Source of the DNA: Platycnemis pennipes
Lineage: Eukaryota > Arthropoda > Insecta > Odonata > Platycnemididae
Assembly: GCA_933228895.1 (NCBI GenBank)
Contig: OW121850.1
Span: forward strand, 32,125,773 to 32,189,772
Reading direction: 5' to 3'
Length of the DNA: 64,000 nt
The position numbers and the translations under genes were made by a program. Below are positions 1 to 12,194 of this stretch, piece by piece. How positions within the stretch are numbered: the stretch's first letter is position 1; each line of letters begins with the position of its first letter. Under the pieces are notes generated by a model. That model saw only the letters and a list, made by a program, of their open reading frames with translations. It did no database searches and was not told the DNA's origin.

Positions 1-1360
1 GCACCTTACTAAGCAAAATACCAGGCGAAAATGAGTTCTGGAGAGATTTCGCAGTATCAACGGTTAAAACTAAGACAGTAGTGTTGAGAAGGGCCGCCTT
101 CCTCATTTCGTCTAATTCCATGGAATTTAATGCACGTGCAGGAAAAGTTCTACTCCGGTGGCCTGAGTGCAATTCGTCCCAACCTCATCGAAGTTCACGT
201 TACTGGATCTCCTTTCGTTTCGAAGAATAAATAGGAGCAATAGTAAGCAAAATAAGTTCAATGAAATGAGGCCAATGAGAAACTTTTATTTCCCTGCGAA
301 AGACCTTTCCGGAGGTGAGAGTTGGACAGGCTGGTCCGGACATATTAGAAATCATAACATACAATAGAAAAAATCACATACGAGCACGTAGGAATAAAAC
401 ATTATTTTCTCAGGAAAAATATGAAACAGTTCATTTGAGCCGTAGTTCATAGCATTATATAAGTATGTGCATATTTGTACGCATAGTGAGCCTCATTGAA
501 TCAGAGCTGGATCTAATTGATGTTCTCTGAGTTTAGAGTAAAATATCTAATACAAGAGAAAAGAACATGGTGCGGTTCATAGAAGTCCAATTCATGTGAA
601 ACAGTGAAAATTTTGTCACACTACGCCAGATTAACTACCTATTTAAAAAAAATCTTTTGGTTATGTACCGCCCACAGCAACGCGATATACCCCTAAACTT
701 ATAACCAACTGGATGTCAGAGAGCTAATCATAGGAAAGAGTTTTTCTCCTCTACGTTGAATTGCTTTCCTGTTTTATTCTGCGTGAAAATATTATAGCAA
801 AGAGAAGCTCAAAACGATATCAATACTTTGGCTAAAAACTTTACCTAGTAATAGTTTCAATCATAAACATTTCTAACGCTTAAAAATATTCAAACGAAGT
901 AAAATGACCAAGATATTATTATTAATGGTGCAGATATTTCTGGAAATGTTTAGTACCACGCCTATGCATCTAAATCCACGTTCTTTCTTGGAGAATGCTA
1001 TTATAATCGACAGAATCAACGCGATAGGAGTTTTAACCCGTGATTTATTAACTACGGTAGGGTACACACATTGAACCGTGCAATATAAGGACAAATTTAG
1101 TACCCCTTTTTTTGGTTACCAATAACCTGTGCAATATTAATGCACCATTTTGAGATTCCTAGTAAAAAGTAAAAAAAAATTGAGTTTTGTCAGTATTTTT
1201 CGATTTCGGGCCAAGTTTGTTTTTGTTTTCTGTGCGCAAGTTTGTTACAATGCTGGGATTGATCCCCCTGTTTAAATTTACACAGTATTAGTTTAATGGC
1301 AGAGTAACAGAATGTAAATCATTTCTACATTGATGCCAAATTAGATAATAAAATAATTTA
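1..1360. other. Unassigned AT-rich DNA
   Basis: No repeat family, RNA gene or coding similarity could be recognised. The open frames present (66 and 73 codons) have no domain and look like chance frames. Confidence 0.5.
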
Positions 1361-1548
1361 TCTGATCAGTATATTATTTGGGTATGCCGCGTGCTTGTCA
1401 GGTTTTGCCCCGACGTTTCGTGACCTCTGATGGTCACTTATTTTGGGGGATACCATTTCCATCTGAATAAGTAACCAGCAGAGGTCACGAAACGTCGGTG
1501 AAAATCCTGAAAATCACGCGGCATGCCCGAATGCTCTCTACTGATCAC
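1361..1548. repeat. Inverted repeat with hammerhead-type cores (Penelope-like terminus)
   Basis: Two arms of about 80 bases (1361-1439 and 1465-1548) are reverse complements with scattered mismatches. Each contains GACC...GGTCACGAAACGTCGG, i.e. a short stem followed by the GAAA of a hammerhead ribozyme core, and each ends near GCGGCATGCCC or its variant. The strict CUGANGA box is altered (CTGAATA in the right arm). Penelope-like elements are known to carry hammerhead motifs in their terminal repeats, so this is probably a decayed terminus of such an element. That assignment is inference; no coding part is seen nearby. Confidence 0.5.
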
Positions 1549-1741
1549 CATGAGCCACGAAAAATTCATTGAAGAAATCATTTTTTTTATTCTCTTTGAG
1601 GTTATATATCACCTCACTGTGTCTAAAGTTATGTTCACAATCTGAAAGTGGTGATGTTAACATATTTTGTGCTACTTTATTTCTATATTTATTTCTTGAC
1701 AACGCTTATTATTACAGTTATAAAAAAGGATAAATATCTGT

Positions 1742-1798
1742 AAAGGAGAGAAAGATAGTATCTGGAATAATGAATTCCAGATACTATGTTTCTCTTTT
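1742..1798. repeat. Perfect-stem hairpin, about 25 bp
   Basis: The stretch ATAGTATCTGGAAT (1755-1768) is followed after a 5-nt loop by its exact reverse complement (1774-1787). The stem continues outward through one G/G mismatch into AAAGGAGAGAAA pairing with TTTCTCTTTT. It could be a small palindromic repeat or a small-RNA hairpin; the 5-nt loop is short for a typical animal pre-miRNA. Confidence 0.55.
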
Positions 1799-1799
1799 G

Positions 1800-2750
1800 A
1801 ACACGTGTTCTGACAGATGAAAGGAACGTAACTGAGGGGAATTGAGTCTTCGCATTACGTACTCTAATTCAGGGTGAGTCACATGATTAGCCCAGTTCCA
1901 GATGGCCTCTCATGACCGCCAAAAGCAAATCGGCTGGATGATGCCAAAGCATTTACGGCGTTGGTAGGACAACGCAACTGATGTCTACCAAATGCGACAC
2001 CGCGCTGCAACTGGCTATGATTGCTCTCCAGTCGCCCAGCTGCGACAGGGAATCTTCAATCTGTTTACCGCGAGCGTATTCCAGTCGCATCTGTCACTGC
2101 CATCTGCACCAGAAGAGTCACCCGAAGAGATGAGTTTAATATTGATCCACAGAATCGCTTTGTGCAACATTTTCCTAACCCATGCTCCATGACCCAACCT
2201 AAGAAGAATGCTGATTGGTGCGTGGGATAAATGTATACATGAAAATAAATCTAAACGTTAATTAAACTTTGAGAGAGATGGTGAGAACTACAGCATCAGC
2301 ATGCACACATTATCCTGAGGGTCACCCATAAAGGTGTGGAGCAGGAGGTGACTCCCAAGGAGGTTATAATGTACTGGATGTGTTAATCGACCCAGAGAAA
2401 TGAGGCCTTACGAGGGGATGGTCGCATATTATCTTCTAATCATCAGCGGATTTACCCTCAACCCTCTTTACATATCCTGGAGTTACATCCTGAAACTGAG
2501 ATCGAATTCTGTGGATGGAAATAATCCGAAAAAACTCACGCCCTCATAGCTCAAGATTCCGTAACAATAAAACCAAAATGGGGGTGCTTGGGAAGGACTA
2601 GGCGCCACCTCGTTGGCACAAAACAATGCGTTTTCTGTTGCCTCTTATAGAGACTTATTGAGTATCAAAACATCGAAAACTATTTAATCGCACCAAAATT
2701 TCATCGCTGCGGCGTCTGTTTTAGCCTTCTTTAGGATATTTAAGGGAGAT
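1800..2750. other. Unassigned DNA with a higher-GC patch
   Basis: The part from about 1860 to 2230 is less AT-rich than its surroundings and has overlapping short frames on both strands (60-69 codons). None resembles a known family. It may be an old retroelement or host-gene fragment; this is not resolved. Confidence 0.35.
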
Positions 2751-2754
2751 ATCA

Positions 2755-3226
2755 ATGCCTTTTAGAACATTCATCTGGAGCATCCTACTATATGGCAGCG
2801 AAACATGGACGATGACAGCAACAGAGAAGTCCAGGCTGGAAGCATTTGAAATGTGGTGATACCGAAGAATGATGAAGATAAAACGGATCGACCAAGTGAC
2901 AAATGCATAAGTATTAGTAAGAGTGGAAGAAAAGAGATGTCTGCTGAAAACGCAAAAAAGAAGACGGTACAACTTAATCGGACATATCTTAAGACACGAT
3001 GGCATGAGGAAGACAATAGTCGAGGGAAAAGTAAACGCGAAGAACGGAAAAGGTAGGCCTCATTTTCTTCGGATACGTTCATGCCTCGTGTGAGATACAT
3101 GGAGCAAGTTGTGAAGGATGTAAAACAGAAAAATTACGTTATTATGAAGAGGTTGGCCGATAGAAGAATCGAGAGGAGGGCTGCGTCAAATTAATCCAAG
3201 GATTGCTAACCGATAATGATGATTAT
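2755..3226 (+). mobile_element. LINE-A (RTE-type) 3' fragment
   Basis: Translation in shifting frames gives the C-terminal tail of a non-LTR reverse transcriptase: an IWSILLYGSETWT motif, then LEAFEMW, YRRMMKIK, and a basic region ending in MKRLADRRIE. Frameshifts and stops break it. The copy ends with the family's GGATTG segment and a short GAT-repeat tail at about 3205-3226. It is 5' truncated and non-coding. Confidence 0.8.
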
Positions 3227-3882
3227 GCTTTTTATTCCACTTGCAACTAATTCTATTCCTTAACACTGATTCATTTTTAACCTGTTAAAATTATGTATTT
3301 GGCAATTATTTGTGTTTGCACACACTGAATTTGACGACTGAAAAAAAAGATCCATCATTCATCTCACTACTCTAAGTTATACTGAGTATAAAAACAACAT
3401 CATCAGTGAGTGTCGTGAGTAGTAAGCCCTTAGGTCTTGCCTACCAAGATGGCCAACCTTGCTTCTTAAATCAGCCGCGATGTCGCCTAGCATACATTCC
3501 AACCTCCTTCGTGTCTTCAAACCAGGTATTAACTATCGTCAAGTAAACGATCATCTTGCCAGAGTACTGATATCTTTCTTATCGACTAATTTACCATTGG
3601 AATGTACTCCATACTGAAAATAGATGATCGTACTTATCTGGAGAGAATTAATTGGCACATGAATCGGTATCTATTCAGGCACCTTAAGATGCCCTAAAGC
3701 GGTGAAATTCAATTATCAATTTCCAACGAAAAAACCGGCTAACAGTGATGGACATTTTATCTTGTGAGGATTTAATCTAAAGTGCTGAGATGAATTATAC
3801 ATTTTCAAGGCAGGTATTGAGGATATCAAATAACCAAATGTGCTTTTGTCACTGAATAAAACGCCTACGACAATGTCATTTG

Positions 3883-4312
3883 TACTTACATCTGGAGCAC
3901 GTTTCTTCATGATACTGAGGTGATAGCGGCAACAGAAAAGTCACGTTCGTTGGCATTGCAACGTGACCCGACAGAAGAATGATGAAGATAAAATGGATCG
4001 ATCTAGTGGCTAACAAAGGAGACCTAATGGGAGAAAGAAGACGTCTTCTGAACGCTTTTAAAAGAAGACGGGACAATCTTGTCGGCCATATCTTGTGGCA
4101 TGAGAGACTTATGAAGACAGTCGCTGAGGGACAAGTGAATGGAAAGAATAGAAAAGGAAGTCCTCGAGTAACATACATACAGAGCAAACAGCGAGGGGTG
4201 TGAAATAGAAGAATTATATGAATACGAAGAGGCTAGCTTATGGGTGAATCAGGAGGAGAGCAATGTAAAACCATTCTTCGAATCTTTGTTTCACGGTGAT
4301 GATGATGAAAAT
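3883..4312 (+). mobile_element. LINE-A 3' fragment
   Basis: Contains RRMMKIKWIDLV and a DNLVGHILWHERLMKT stretch homologous to the other LINE-A tails in this window. It is more diverged, with the 3' palindrome degraded, but GATGATGATGA remains at the end. Dead 5'-truncated copy. Confidence 0.75.
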
Positions 4313-4329
4313 ATTTTTGGTAATAAGTT

Positions 4330-5480
4330 TAAAGTTTCTGTTGTAAGTATGGAGCAGAAATAATTTTATCGCGGCTTATCTTAGAGGCTGAATGAGATCA
4401 TAATCGACGATTGGCATAAATTCATCGCAAATATTTCTTGGCCATAACCAAGCGACTCGACGCAATAGAATCACATCGGACTAGTCTTTTCGAACGCATT
4501 GCGATATGTATGTGAGTGTAAGTTCACCCAACTATGTGTAAGCCTACCCACTCAAGTTGATTGGAATGCACAAAATATTTTTGAATCTCGTGTGGGAATT
4601 CAAGGTTTCTTTCCGCGCGACACAATAAAAAACTGAGAATAACGGTTGAAAAACGAGCGTTGACTGGAGGATAAACTGAAATCAAAGTCAATGTTATTTA
4701 TGCTCAAAAATTGTTATTTTATCTGTAAAAGAGGAGCAATATTTACTATAATTAATTAAGGGAATGTCACAGCTGCAACTACCAACTTGGACTTCTTGAG
4801 TAGTGAATTTATGTGATATATGCAAACTTCCTTAAGAAAATTAGCAACTTAACTGAACACCTAATTGTCCACATATAATATGGAACAATAATTACTTCAT
4901 TATAAGTTACCGGAAAATATTTTGGATAGCCATTGTAAACTTTTTACCTTTTCCCGCGTCTGCATAAAACTGATCTTTCGTTTTATTACCTTGCATGGGA
5001 CTATCAATATTTCCTAAACATTTGTGCTTTGCCAGTTTCCTGGGGTGATAGTTTGTCGTTACTGGCTGCTGCGTGTCAAGCTATCCCGTTGGTGAAATGA
5101 TTAAATAATGGTCGATGGTGAAATTTTTAAATAACATTTAGCATCACTGTGTGAAAATACAACACGTAAATGCAATTATGAAGGTGATTCATCACGTTTA
5201 TCTAGATAGGGCAAGGCGGATGAAATGGGTCAAAAATGTGAGGTCACCGCATTGGCTTAATGGTGGCCAATTTTCACCGGGGGTTCATGGACCCCGAGCA
5301 TTTCTTTCAGGTGGATAAAAAATGTGGTAACAAATTTTAAAAAAAAAACCCAACCCACGTCCTGAGAAAAGGTCGGCGGTCCACACACTAGCCGGCAATG
5401 ACCGGGTGCGAATGGAATTCTCACCGTAGGGAAGCTGTAATTTTCCTTCTGGAGTTCCGCGACAGATCTCCCCGTTCAAT
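4330..5480. other. Unassigned intergenic DNA
   Basis: AT-rich up to about 5200, then a more GC-balanced patch (5220-5480). No coding similarity, RNA gene or known repeat was recognised. Confidence 0.45.
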
Positions 5481-5559
5481 GGAAACAGACCGTGGCATAC
5501 AAGTTGTGTGGGATATTTTTTTCATAGATCAGGCCGAATATTGACAGAAATTTTGCAAG

Positions 5560-5885
5560 AAGAAAGACTAAATGATGCAGATGAAATGGAAAGGCCGAAC
5601 CACAGTGTGGCAAGAGAAATCTTGAAACGAAAAGAAATATTTCATGTAGATGGAACGTGCTGATCAGCCATACTTTTAGGCATAATAAGTTGGTGAAGAC
5701 ATTCGTTGAAGGAAAAGGGAACGGGAAAATTAGCAAAGGAAGGCCTCGTAATAAATACATGGCGAAGGCATTATGGGAAAGCAGGTGCTCAATATGTAAA
5801 TATTAAGAGATTAGACGAAAGAAGATTATAGAGTGCGGAACTACATCAAACCAATCTTAGGAATGATAACTTCTAACGGGGATAA
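5560..5885 (+). mobile_element. LINE-A 3' fragment, strongly diverged
   Basis: Nucleotide similarity to other LINE-A tails is seen in the segments for HNKLVKT, the KGRPR-like block (AAAGGAAGGCCTCG) and the final CAAACCAATCTTAGGAATG before the end. Many substitutions and frameshifts show it is old. Confidence 0.6.
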
Positions 5886-6379
5886 ATATATGGGTAATAT
5901 ATTAAATAATATTAATATTTATTGGGTAGAGTAGGTAAGTGACTCAATTCAGTAGAATATGCAGTCAGTGTATGAATCCAGAGAATGAAATTATGATACT
6001 GGAGTTGGATAGTGTGCCACGAATTTCAAAGTTATCATCGGTTGTAAAGGTTTGTAAAAAGGTATCATAATAAGTTTACCATTGCGCCCAAACTACTAAA
6101 GTTATTACATTCGGCCTCACTATCCAATCGTAGGTCGAAGTTAAGACAAAATCCATAAAAGAAATTTTAGATGGATGCCTATTCCACAAATACTCAAAAT
6201 TATAAAAATTTAAAATGCCATCAGACTATGATGGGTAACATTAAACTTAGATAATTTACTTCAGGGCGGAGAGATTTAAAACGCGATTTTTAACGGATTA
6301 AATCAAAATTATCTTGAAATCTTGTGAATTTTAAATTTTTTCCCGCAACTTGACTGATTTGTTTGCATCAAATTTATAT

Positions 6380-7230
6380 GAATTAAATTTGAAAAAATGT
6401 GCGTTACTGAACTTTTGGAAAAAGACTAGCTTTCCCCGGAATGATTATTACATTAAAGAAAAGAAAATATCTAACGTAGAATCTATTAAATACTTAGGCG
6501 TCACCATCACTGAAGACATGTCATGGGGAATCATATCAGGGAAATAACTAGTGTAGCAAACTAGATTAGGAGTCGCAAAAAGGGTTCTAGATAAATGCGA
6601 TGAAAGAGTACGAGAAAGAAGCTATTTTACACTTGTCAGGCCTCATTTAAAATATGCCGATAGTATATGGGATCCGTACGAGGAAGGTATGATAAAGGAA
6701 TTAGAGCGTGTGCAAAAGAAATTCGCTAGATTTATTTAGGTTCATTATGATAATTGTATCAGGGTTACGAGTTTAATAGAAGAACTAGGATGGGAATTAA
6801 GGTTAAACCTTTTAAGTAAATGGGAAATCGATTTGTTATATATATTAATAACCTCTGTGTTTTATGCTAGGTTTGATCAGATTAACAAAAATAGGAAGAT
6901 ATATTGCCGTACCGATAGATTTAAAATTTCATTTTTACCGCGTACCATAATAGAACAGAATAGGAAGTATTGCAAAGGGATAGGTGGGTGAAATATAGTC
7001 AGAATAGTCTGTAGTACATTATGCATGTAATAACAACCAATAATCCTTTCTTATTATGTAGATACTAACCATCTAGCTGCATGTGACCCTATTATCTATT
7101 ATGTATCCAAGTAATAGCCAAGTATATATGTCAATAGTGCATTACATGCCAATAGTGCATGTTTGGTGATCTTCACCTCCTGCCAAACACCCTCGTGGTG
7201 GCTCGCAGGGTATTACGTAGATGTAGATGC
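6380..7230 (+). mobile_element. LINE-B2 (CR1/Jockey-type) 3' fragment
   Basis: Encodes, with interruptions, the C-terminal third of a non-LTR reverse transcriptase: NFWKKTSFP, VESIKYLGVTITEDMSWG, LVRPHLKYADS, IWDPYEEGM, and ELERVQKKFARF. The 3' UTR ends with the conserved CCTGCCA...GCAGGGTATT stem-loop and a GATGTAGATG tail at 7216-7230. 5' truncated and disabled by stops. Confidence 0.85.
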
Positions 7231-7960
7231 ATCAGCTGACCTCGTGGCATTTAGGTGTACTTGCCTTGTGTTGTAAATATCACCTTGTATGTTTAGAACG
7301 CAACCAGAAATATATTTTCAAAATATGCGTAGAATCTGGATCTGTCGGGTTATATGTTACTTTGAGATAGGAGGCTGCATTGCAATTAAAGTCGTAAATT
7401 AGTGATTAACAGTGTAACTGATAGTGCAGTCAATGGCTACTTACATGCTTGTATACTTGTAGATTATAATTATTCGTGCCTCGTCTGGAATCACCCAACG
7501 TCCCTCTGGTGTCTCTTGCATGACAACGCCCCAATTGGGTCAACCCCCTCCTCCCCTCAACACCGTCGCTGCTGAAGGCGTGTCTCCTGGGCTACGTGCC
7601 ACAGTAGAGCCCTCCGGTCAACCGCGCCCGCAGAACGACCATATGTGAACTTCCTTGCTCCGCCCTCGACTTATCCCGCCGGCAAACCGAAGGTCCATGG
7701 CACGTGCGACCTCGCCGTCGCGACGGGTCGTGTGCTCTGATTCGAAATATAGTTCTGCCACACTCCTCGGAGCCGGAAGGATGACAGTTTGTGGACAGAA
7801 AATAAAAAAGAAACAAAAGAAAGTGCGGGGAGGGGGGAATTTTGGGGAGAATGAGAGGAGCGACACGGAAGTCGCGTCCAAAAGGAAATTCGACACAATT
7901 ACAAACAGACGAGGTCGAGGGAAATGGTGCGATTTGAGCTTGACGATCGGCTTGGGTTGA
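7231..7960. other. Unassigned DNA with GC-rich block
   Basis: The block 7490-7960 is GC-rich compared with its surroundings and has overlapping frames up to 101 codons on both strands. Overlapping frames on opposite strands are expected from base composition, and no domain is visible, so no gene is called. Confidence 0.35.
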
Positions 7961-7967
7961 TGCCGTA

Positions 7968-8372
7968 GGTTAAAGTACAGATTGAATCTATTAGAGAAAT
8001 TTCAATCGGATAGCTTTACTTAAGATGTTAGGCACATATTAAAAAAACCAGTGTATTATGCTAGATTCGACCAGATAAATAAGATTAGAGAGATAGATTG
8101 TCGTACTGATAGATTCAAAATGGCATTTTTCCCCCGTGCTATAAGAGAACAGAATAGGCAGCATGGCAAAGGGATAGGGAGAAAAAATATTTTACAGTAG
8201 TCATTAGTGCATTATGTATTCATTAATCCCTTAAATACTATACATACTAACAATCTATTTGCATGAGACCCTATAGTTGCTTGTTTTCATGTTAGTAGTT
8301 CATGCTCTGTGATCTTCACCCCCTGCCACACACCCTCGCGGTGGCTTGCAGGGTATTGTGTAGATGTAGATG
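7968..8372 (+). mobile_element. LINE-B2 3' end
   Basis: Begins inside the RT C-terminus (segment for KFQSDSFT), continues through the YYARFDQINKI and DCRTDRFKMAFFPR-like segment, and ends with the family stem-loop and a GTAGATGTAGATG tail. 5' truncated. Confidence 0.85.
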
Positions 8373-8693
8373 CCAATGGAAATTGGAATTTTTTTCATTA
8401 CTTAGGAAAGTTCTAATATGAGTTTTGTCCTCCGATAAATTTTTAATCGGAGGGGTGGGCTGAACCTTCTGGAGCCCCCTGGCACTGTGACCTCTTTAGA
8501 TTCTTCCAACTCGTCTTTTACCTCCCTGCCACATGTAGTTGGGGACAAGACCACCGCGGATGAGGTATGGAAAAGGGTCACACCTCAAAGCCATTCCATT
8601 CAAACTCCATCTGAATTCGTTAACACCTTGGAAGACCCTCGTTTCTTCCGAATTTCCAAAGCTTCGTAAGACGCTTATACCACTTCCACTTGT
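8373..8693. other. Unassigned DNA between LINE and hAT element
   Basis: Overlapping short frames on both strands (60-80 codons) without recognisable domains; no repeat assigned. Confidence 0.35.
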
Positions 8694-8701
8694 ATCACCA
8701 C
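8694..8701. repeat. hAT target-site duplication, left copy
   Basis: ATCACCAC immediately precedes the TAGAGCCCTGC terminus. The same 8 bases follow the other terminus at 11175-11182, as expected for hAT insertion. Confidence 0.9.
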
Positions 8702-8959
8702 TAGAGCCCTGCAAAACGGCCTCCGTACTCGGCTATAATCGGCCGGCTGGTTATGAGTCACCACCTCGGGTACGTTTTTGACGGAGAAACAGGTGAGGAG
8801 CCCGCACCCTTCGGAAATCTCAAACCGAGTATGGCTATACTCGATATCGCCGAGTGCATTCATACTCGGCCGACCGCCGCAAGCAATCGCTCCTCGTATT
8901 CGCAACCGGGAAGTCGCCCTTAGTATTTGAATCGGCTCGCTTCGGTGACTTAAGCAGGC

Positions 8960-9277
8960 ATGGGTACTCCTGCATGTGTGCAAATTGCAAAAAAAGATAT
9001 TATTGATAAAATTGCGGACGGAAGATGTGTGCTACAATCAAAAGCAGGGTCAAGTAGTAGCCAAGTTTGGCAAAAATTCGACGTCGTGTGTAACGTCACT
9101 ACGATATTAAGTTAAGGTTATGTGCGGTGTCGCGTGTGCAAAACTATTCTTAAATACTCGTCAAGCACAACTACCCTTTTGGCCCATAAATGTAGGTTCT
9201 TCAAAAATCTCGAAGCTCCTTTCGAAGTGCCAACTTCAATTAAATCTGAGATAACGGAGATTTTAATTCGTAATTAA
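8960..9277 (+). pseudogene. hAT transposase N-terminus, BED zinc finger, broken
   Basis: One frame from an ATG at 8960 encodes a short leader, then SSQVWQKFDVV, a TAA stop at 9113-9115, and, in the same frame, YVRCRVCKTILKY followed by TTTLLAHKC. The CxxC pair and the downstream H-x-C fit a BED-type zinc finger, the DNA-binding module at the N-terminus of hAT transposases. The frame then runs through KSEITEILIRN to a stop at 9275-9277. The in-frame stop and the absent catalytic region make it a pseudogene. It sits in the left half of the 8702-11174 element, in the expected position. Confidence 0.75.
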
Positions 9278-9479
9278 AAACAAAAGTACCTAAATTAATT
9301 AACTAACAAAATTTAAGAACAATCTGATGAAGAAATGACCTTTCAATTAGCAAGAAATAGCTTCTACTTTATCAAGAGTAATGCTGATGTACGCACGAAC
9401 AATTTGAACAAATAATAAAGAATATTTAAATGATGACCTACAAGCAATTGAATAAAGTGTCATACATGGCAGTTGGAAT

Positions 9480-10345
9480 TAAATTTAAAAAAATATCTAC
9501 TAATGAATTTTTGGAAAAAGAATTGTTCTCCTAACACGTACAAAATGAGTAATAATGAATTAACAACCGTGGGATCCATTAAATATCTTGGAATAAGACT
9601 GACGCTTGATCTTTTCTAGGATGAACACATACGTGAAATAATGGGTCAAGCGAATCGTAGACTGGGATTCATCAAAAGAGTATTGGGTAAAAGTGACAAA
9701 AGTACGAGAAATCAGCTACTTTTCCCTTGTTAGACCTCATTTGGAATATGCTGCCAGTGTATGGGATCCCTACGAAATCGGTCTAGATAACGAACTTGAA
9801 CGTGTGCATCGAAGATTGGCAAGATGTAAAGGGACGCCACGATAACTATATTAGCGTAACCAGTCTATTAAATGAATTAAAATGGGAATCATTGTCAGAT
9901 CGCAGGTTGAAATTTAAACTTAATTTCCTACATAAATTCCAAGATAATATTTTCAGTGATGACGTTAAAAATATTTTGCGAACCCCTACTTACTATGGTA
10001 GACTGGAACAATTATAAAATTAGAGAGATTGATTGCCGAACCGACATATTCAAAATGTCCTTTTTCTCTCGTACAATTAGGGATGTGAATAGCGGTAAAT
10101 GTCCAATACGAGTGATTGAATTCATAGCATAGGTAGTTGCATGTTGGTATAAGGACTTGTAGGTAACCCAACTAACAGCACGTTTTTACATGGTTAGTTT
10201 GCTATTTTTTCTTTTTAAATAGTGCAGTTTAGACTAATGTATTATTACTAATCCTTTTAAATTCATGATATGTAGTGCATTTTTGGTGAGAATTTACCCC
10301 CTGCCACACACCTTTATGGTTGCTTGCAGGGTATTATGTAGATGA
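9480..10345 (+). mobile_element. LINE-B1 3' fragment nested in hAT
   Basis: Encodes with frameshifts MNFWKKNCSPNTYKM, SIKYLGIRLTLD, LVRPHLEYAASVWDPYEIGL, ELERVHRRLARC, SLLNELKWESLSDRRLKFK and LRTPTYYGRLEQL, followed by the family 3' UTR, stem-loop and GTAGATGA tail. It lies wholly between the hAT ends and is 5' truncated. Confidence 0.85.
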
Positions 10346-11174
10346 TTTCCTACCTAGTTGGCTCATATGTATCACCTGATACTTTGCCCATTACAGTAGT
10401 TACAGGAAAATGTCTCCGTAACTCCAAATGCAGCTCTCTGCCGCTTTGTAGCGCTCCAAATACAAATTGCAAATAAGCTGCTTAAAGGCATGATTTATAC
10501 TACTGGTCTAACGTTGCAAGCAATATTTTCATGTATGCATGAAACACCTTCCAGATAATAGTCACACTATCAGAGGACTCAGCTGAGGCTTTTACGGCCA
10601 CATCAGGGAGTTGCTGACCTTATTTATCGGAATGTATATTTATTCCAGCGAAGGAGTTCAGTACGATATCACCGAAATACTAACCCTTTTTCGATTTCCC
10701 CTATTTCAACCATTTTATTTTTCCCAAAGGCAGATGAATCGATGGCACGCATCCAAAATTATGAAGCCTATTACTCAGTTCAGAATTTCTTACGAGACCA
10801 AATCTTATTCCAAATAGGTGAAATATGGAATGTTTGGAGACAACGACTTTTGTTTGGTAGATGAATACTAGAGGCGATGAAATTTTAAAATGATGAACTC
10901 GATATATTGCGTCATATGTAATGTATTTGTCTCACAGGAGGTCATATTACAGACACCAAACTACGAACCCCAGTCGCTGCGCTCCGGCTAGCCTTGACGA
11001 AAATCCAAGCTGCCGCCGAGTGTATGTATACTCGTCGGTTGCTCGTAGACTCGGGGCGAGTGATCGGTCGAGCAAATCCAGACTCGGTTGACTCTGCACT
11101 CGAGTGCGTGCATTTGATTCAGCCGGCAATTGAGTGAGCGTGAGCGAGTATGGAGGCCGTTTTGCAGGGCTCTA

Positions 11175-11182
11175 ATCACCAC
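11175..11182. repeat. hAT target-site duplication, right copy
   Basis: ATCACCAC, identical to 8694-8701. Confidence 0.9.
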
Positions 11183-12190
11183 ACGTGAACAGACGACAAG
11201 ACGGTCTTTAGATGATAAAAAGGAAGAGGCTGTTCATTACGGTAAAACTCAATGCAATGTTTATTGGCAGTCTTAAGGAAATCGATTTTAATGACGCCTT
11301 CAATCCTGATTTAATTTCCAGCATTATATAACGCAGTGAATTTCTTTATCACTCGCTGACCCATTCAATAGATAAAAGATTGTCGCCACATTAAAAAGTA
11401 AGGTTGAAAAGATGATATAACGAAAGTTATTTCTCACTACGACGATCCATTTATAGGTATTGGCAATTCTTTCTCCAGATTAAATACTCGATTTTAAATT
11501 CAATTTTCATAACTTACATTTTTTTTAATGTTTAACTGGTTTTTTTAACTTCATATTAACTTTAGAGAAAGAGAATGATTAACTACAAAGCAAGGATTTG
11601 GAGTAAACTTACAAAGTGAGCAAAATGCCTGCCCATTAAAAATTGACTTTGATGAATTGTTATATTGTTTTCAATTAGTTCCCTGATATGACGAATATCT
11701 TCTTTGGACTTCACCGCCACCCCATGGAAACCAAACAAAAAATGCCGGGCAGGGGGGAATTTAACCGCAAACGCGAGGGTCGGGATATATTCCCATATCG
11801 CATTATCAAAAGACTTAAAGTCATACACGTTTTCATTACTGGTTCAAGTCATATTATTTAACCGGTCAAAGTCGAATGCGTATTCGTTCGCTTTGTCATC
11901 CACTATTGCATTGACATACACAGGGTAATTGTGATACACGGATGCCATATGATCTTTATTTTTTATTATTTGAATTTCTCATCTCAGTGGACTGTTTGAA
12001 ATACGGACAACACATTTCAATTAAAAGTGGAGGAAATTGAAATGCGATCGGTTCCCTTTCATATTTTAATCTGGCTTCACCATTGCATGAGCTTTCCGAG
12101 GGTCAAAAACACAGGGATATAAATGTGCAAGCAAACCATTGATCATTTAAAGGTTCCAATTAAGGAAGGCAGTTAAGAAATGAAGAGAAA
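11183..12190. other. Unassigned AT-rich DNA
   Basis: No coding similarity; frames of 74-81 codons occur on opposite strands around 11583-11928 without domains. No repeat recognised. Confidence 0.4.
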
Positions 12191-12194
12191 GATG

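Larger units (their letters stand above)
8702..11174 (+). mobile_element. hAT transposon remnant, 2.47 kb
   Basis: Terminal inverted repeats begin TAGAGCCCTGCAAAACGG and match for 23 bases, continuing with one mismatch. They are flanked by a perfect 8-bp duplication ATCACCAC. Both subterminal regions are crowded with ACTCG/CGAGT motifs, a likely transposase-binding array. The left half encodes a broken N-terminal BED-finger region of a hAT transposase. The catalytic core and C-terminal dimerisation domain were not found. A LINE-B1 copy (9480-10345) is inserted inside, so the element was present before that LINE. Confidence 0.9.

Noticed and set aside
7592..7960. Several frames on both strands in a GC-rich block
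   Set aside because: Mutually overlapping, no domain, no start context or splice logic; composition explains them.
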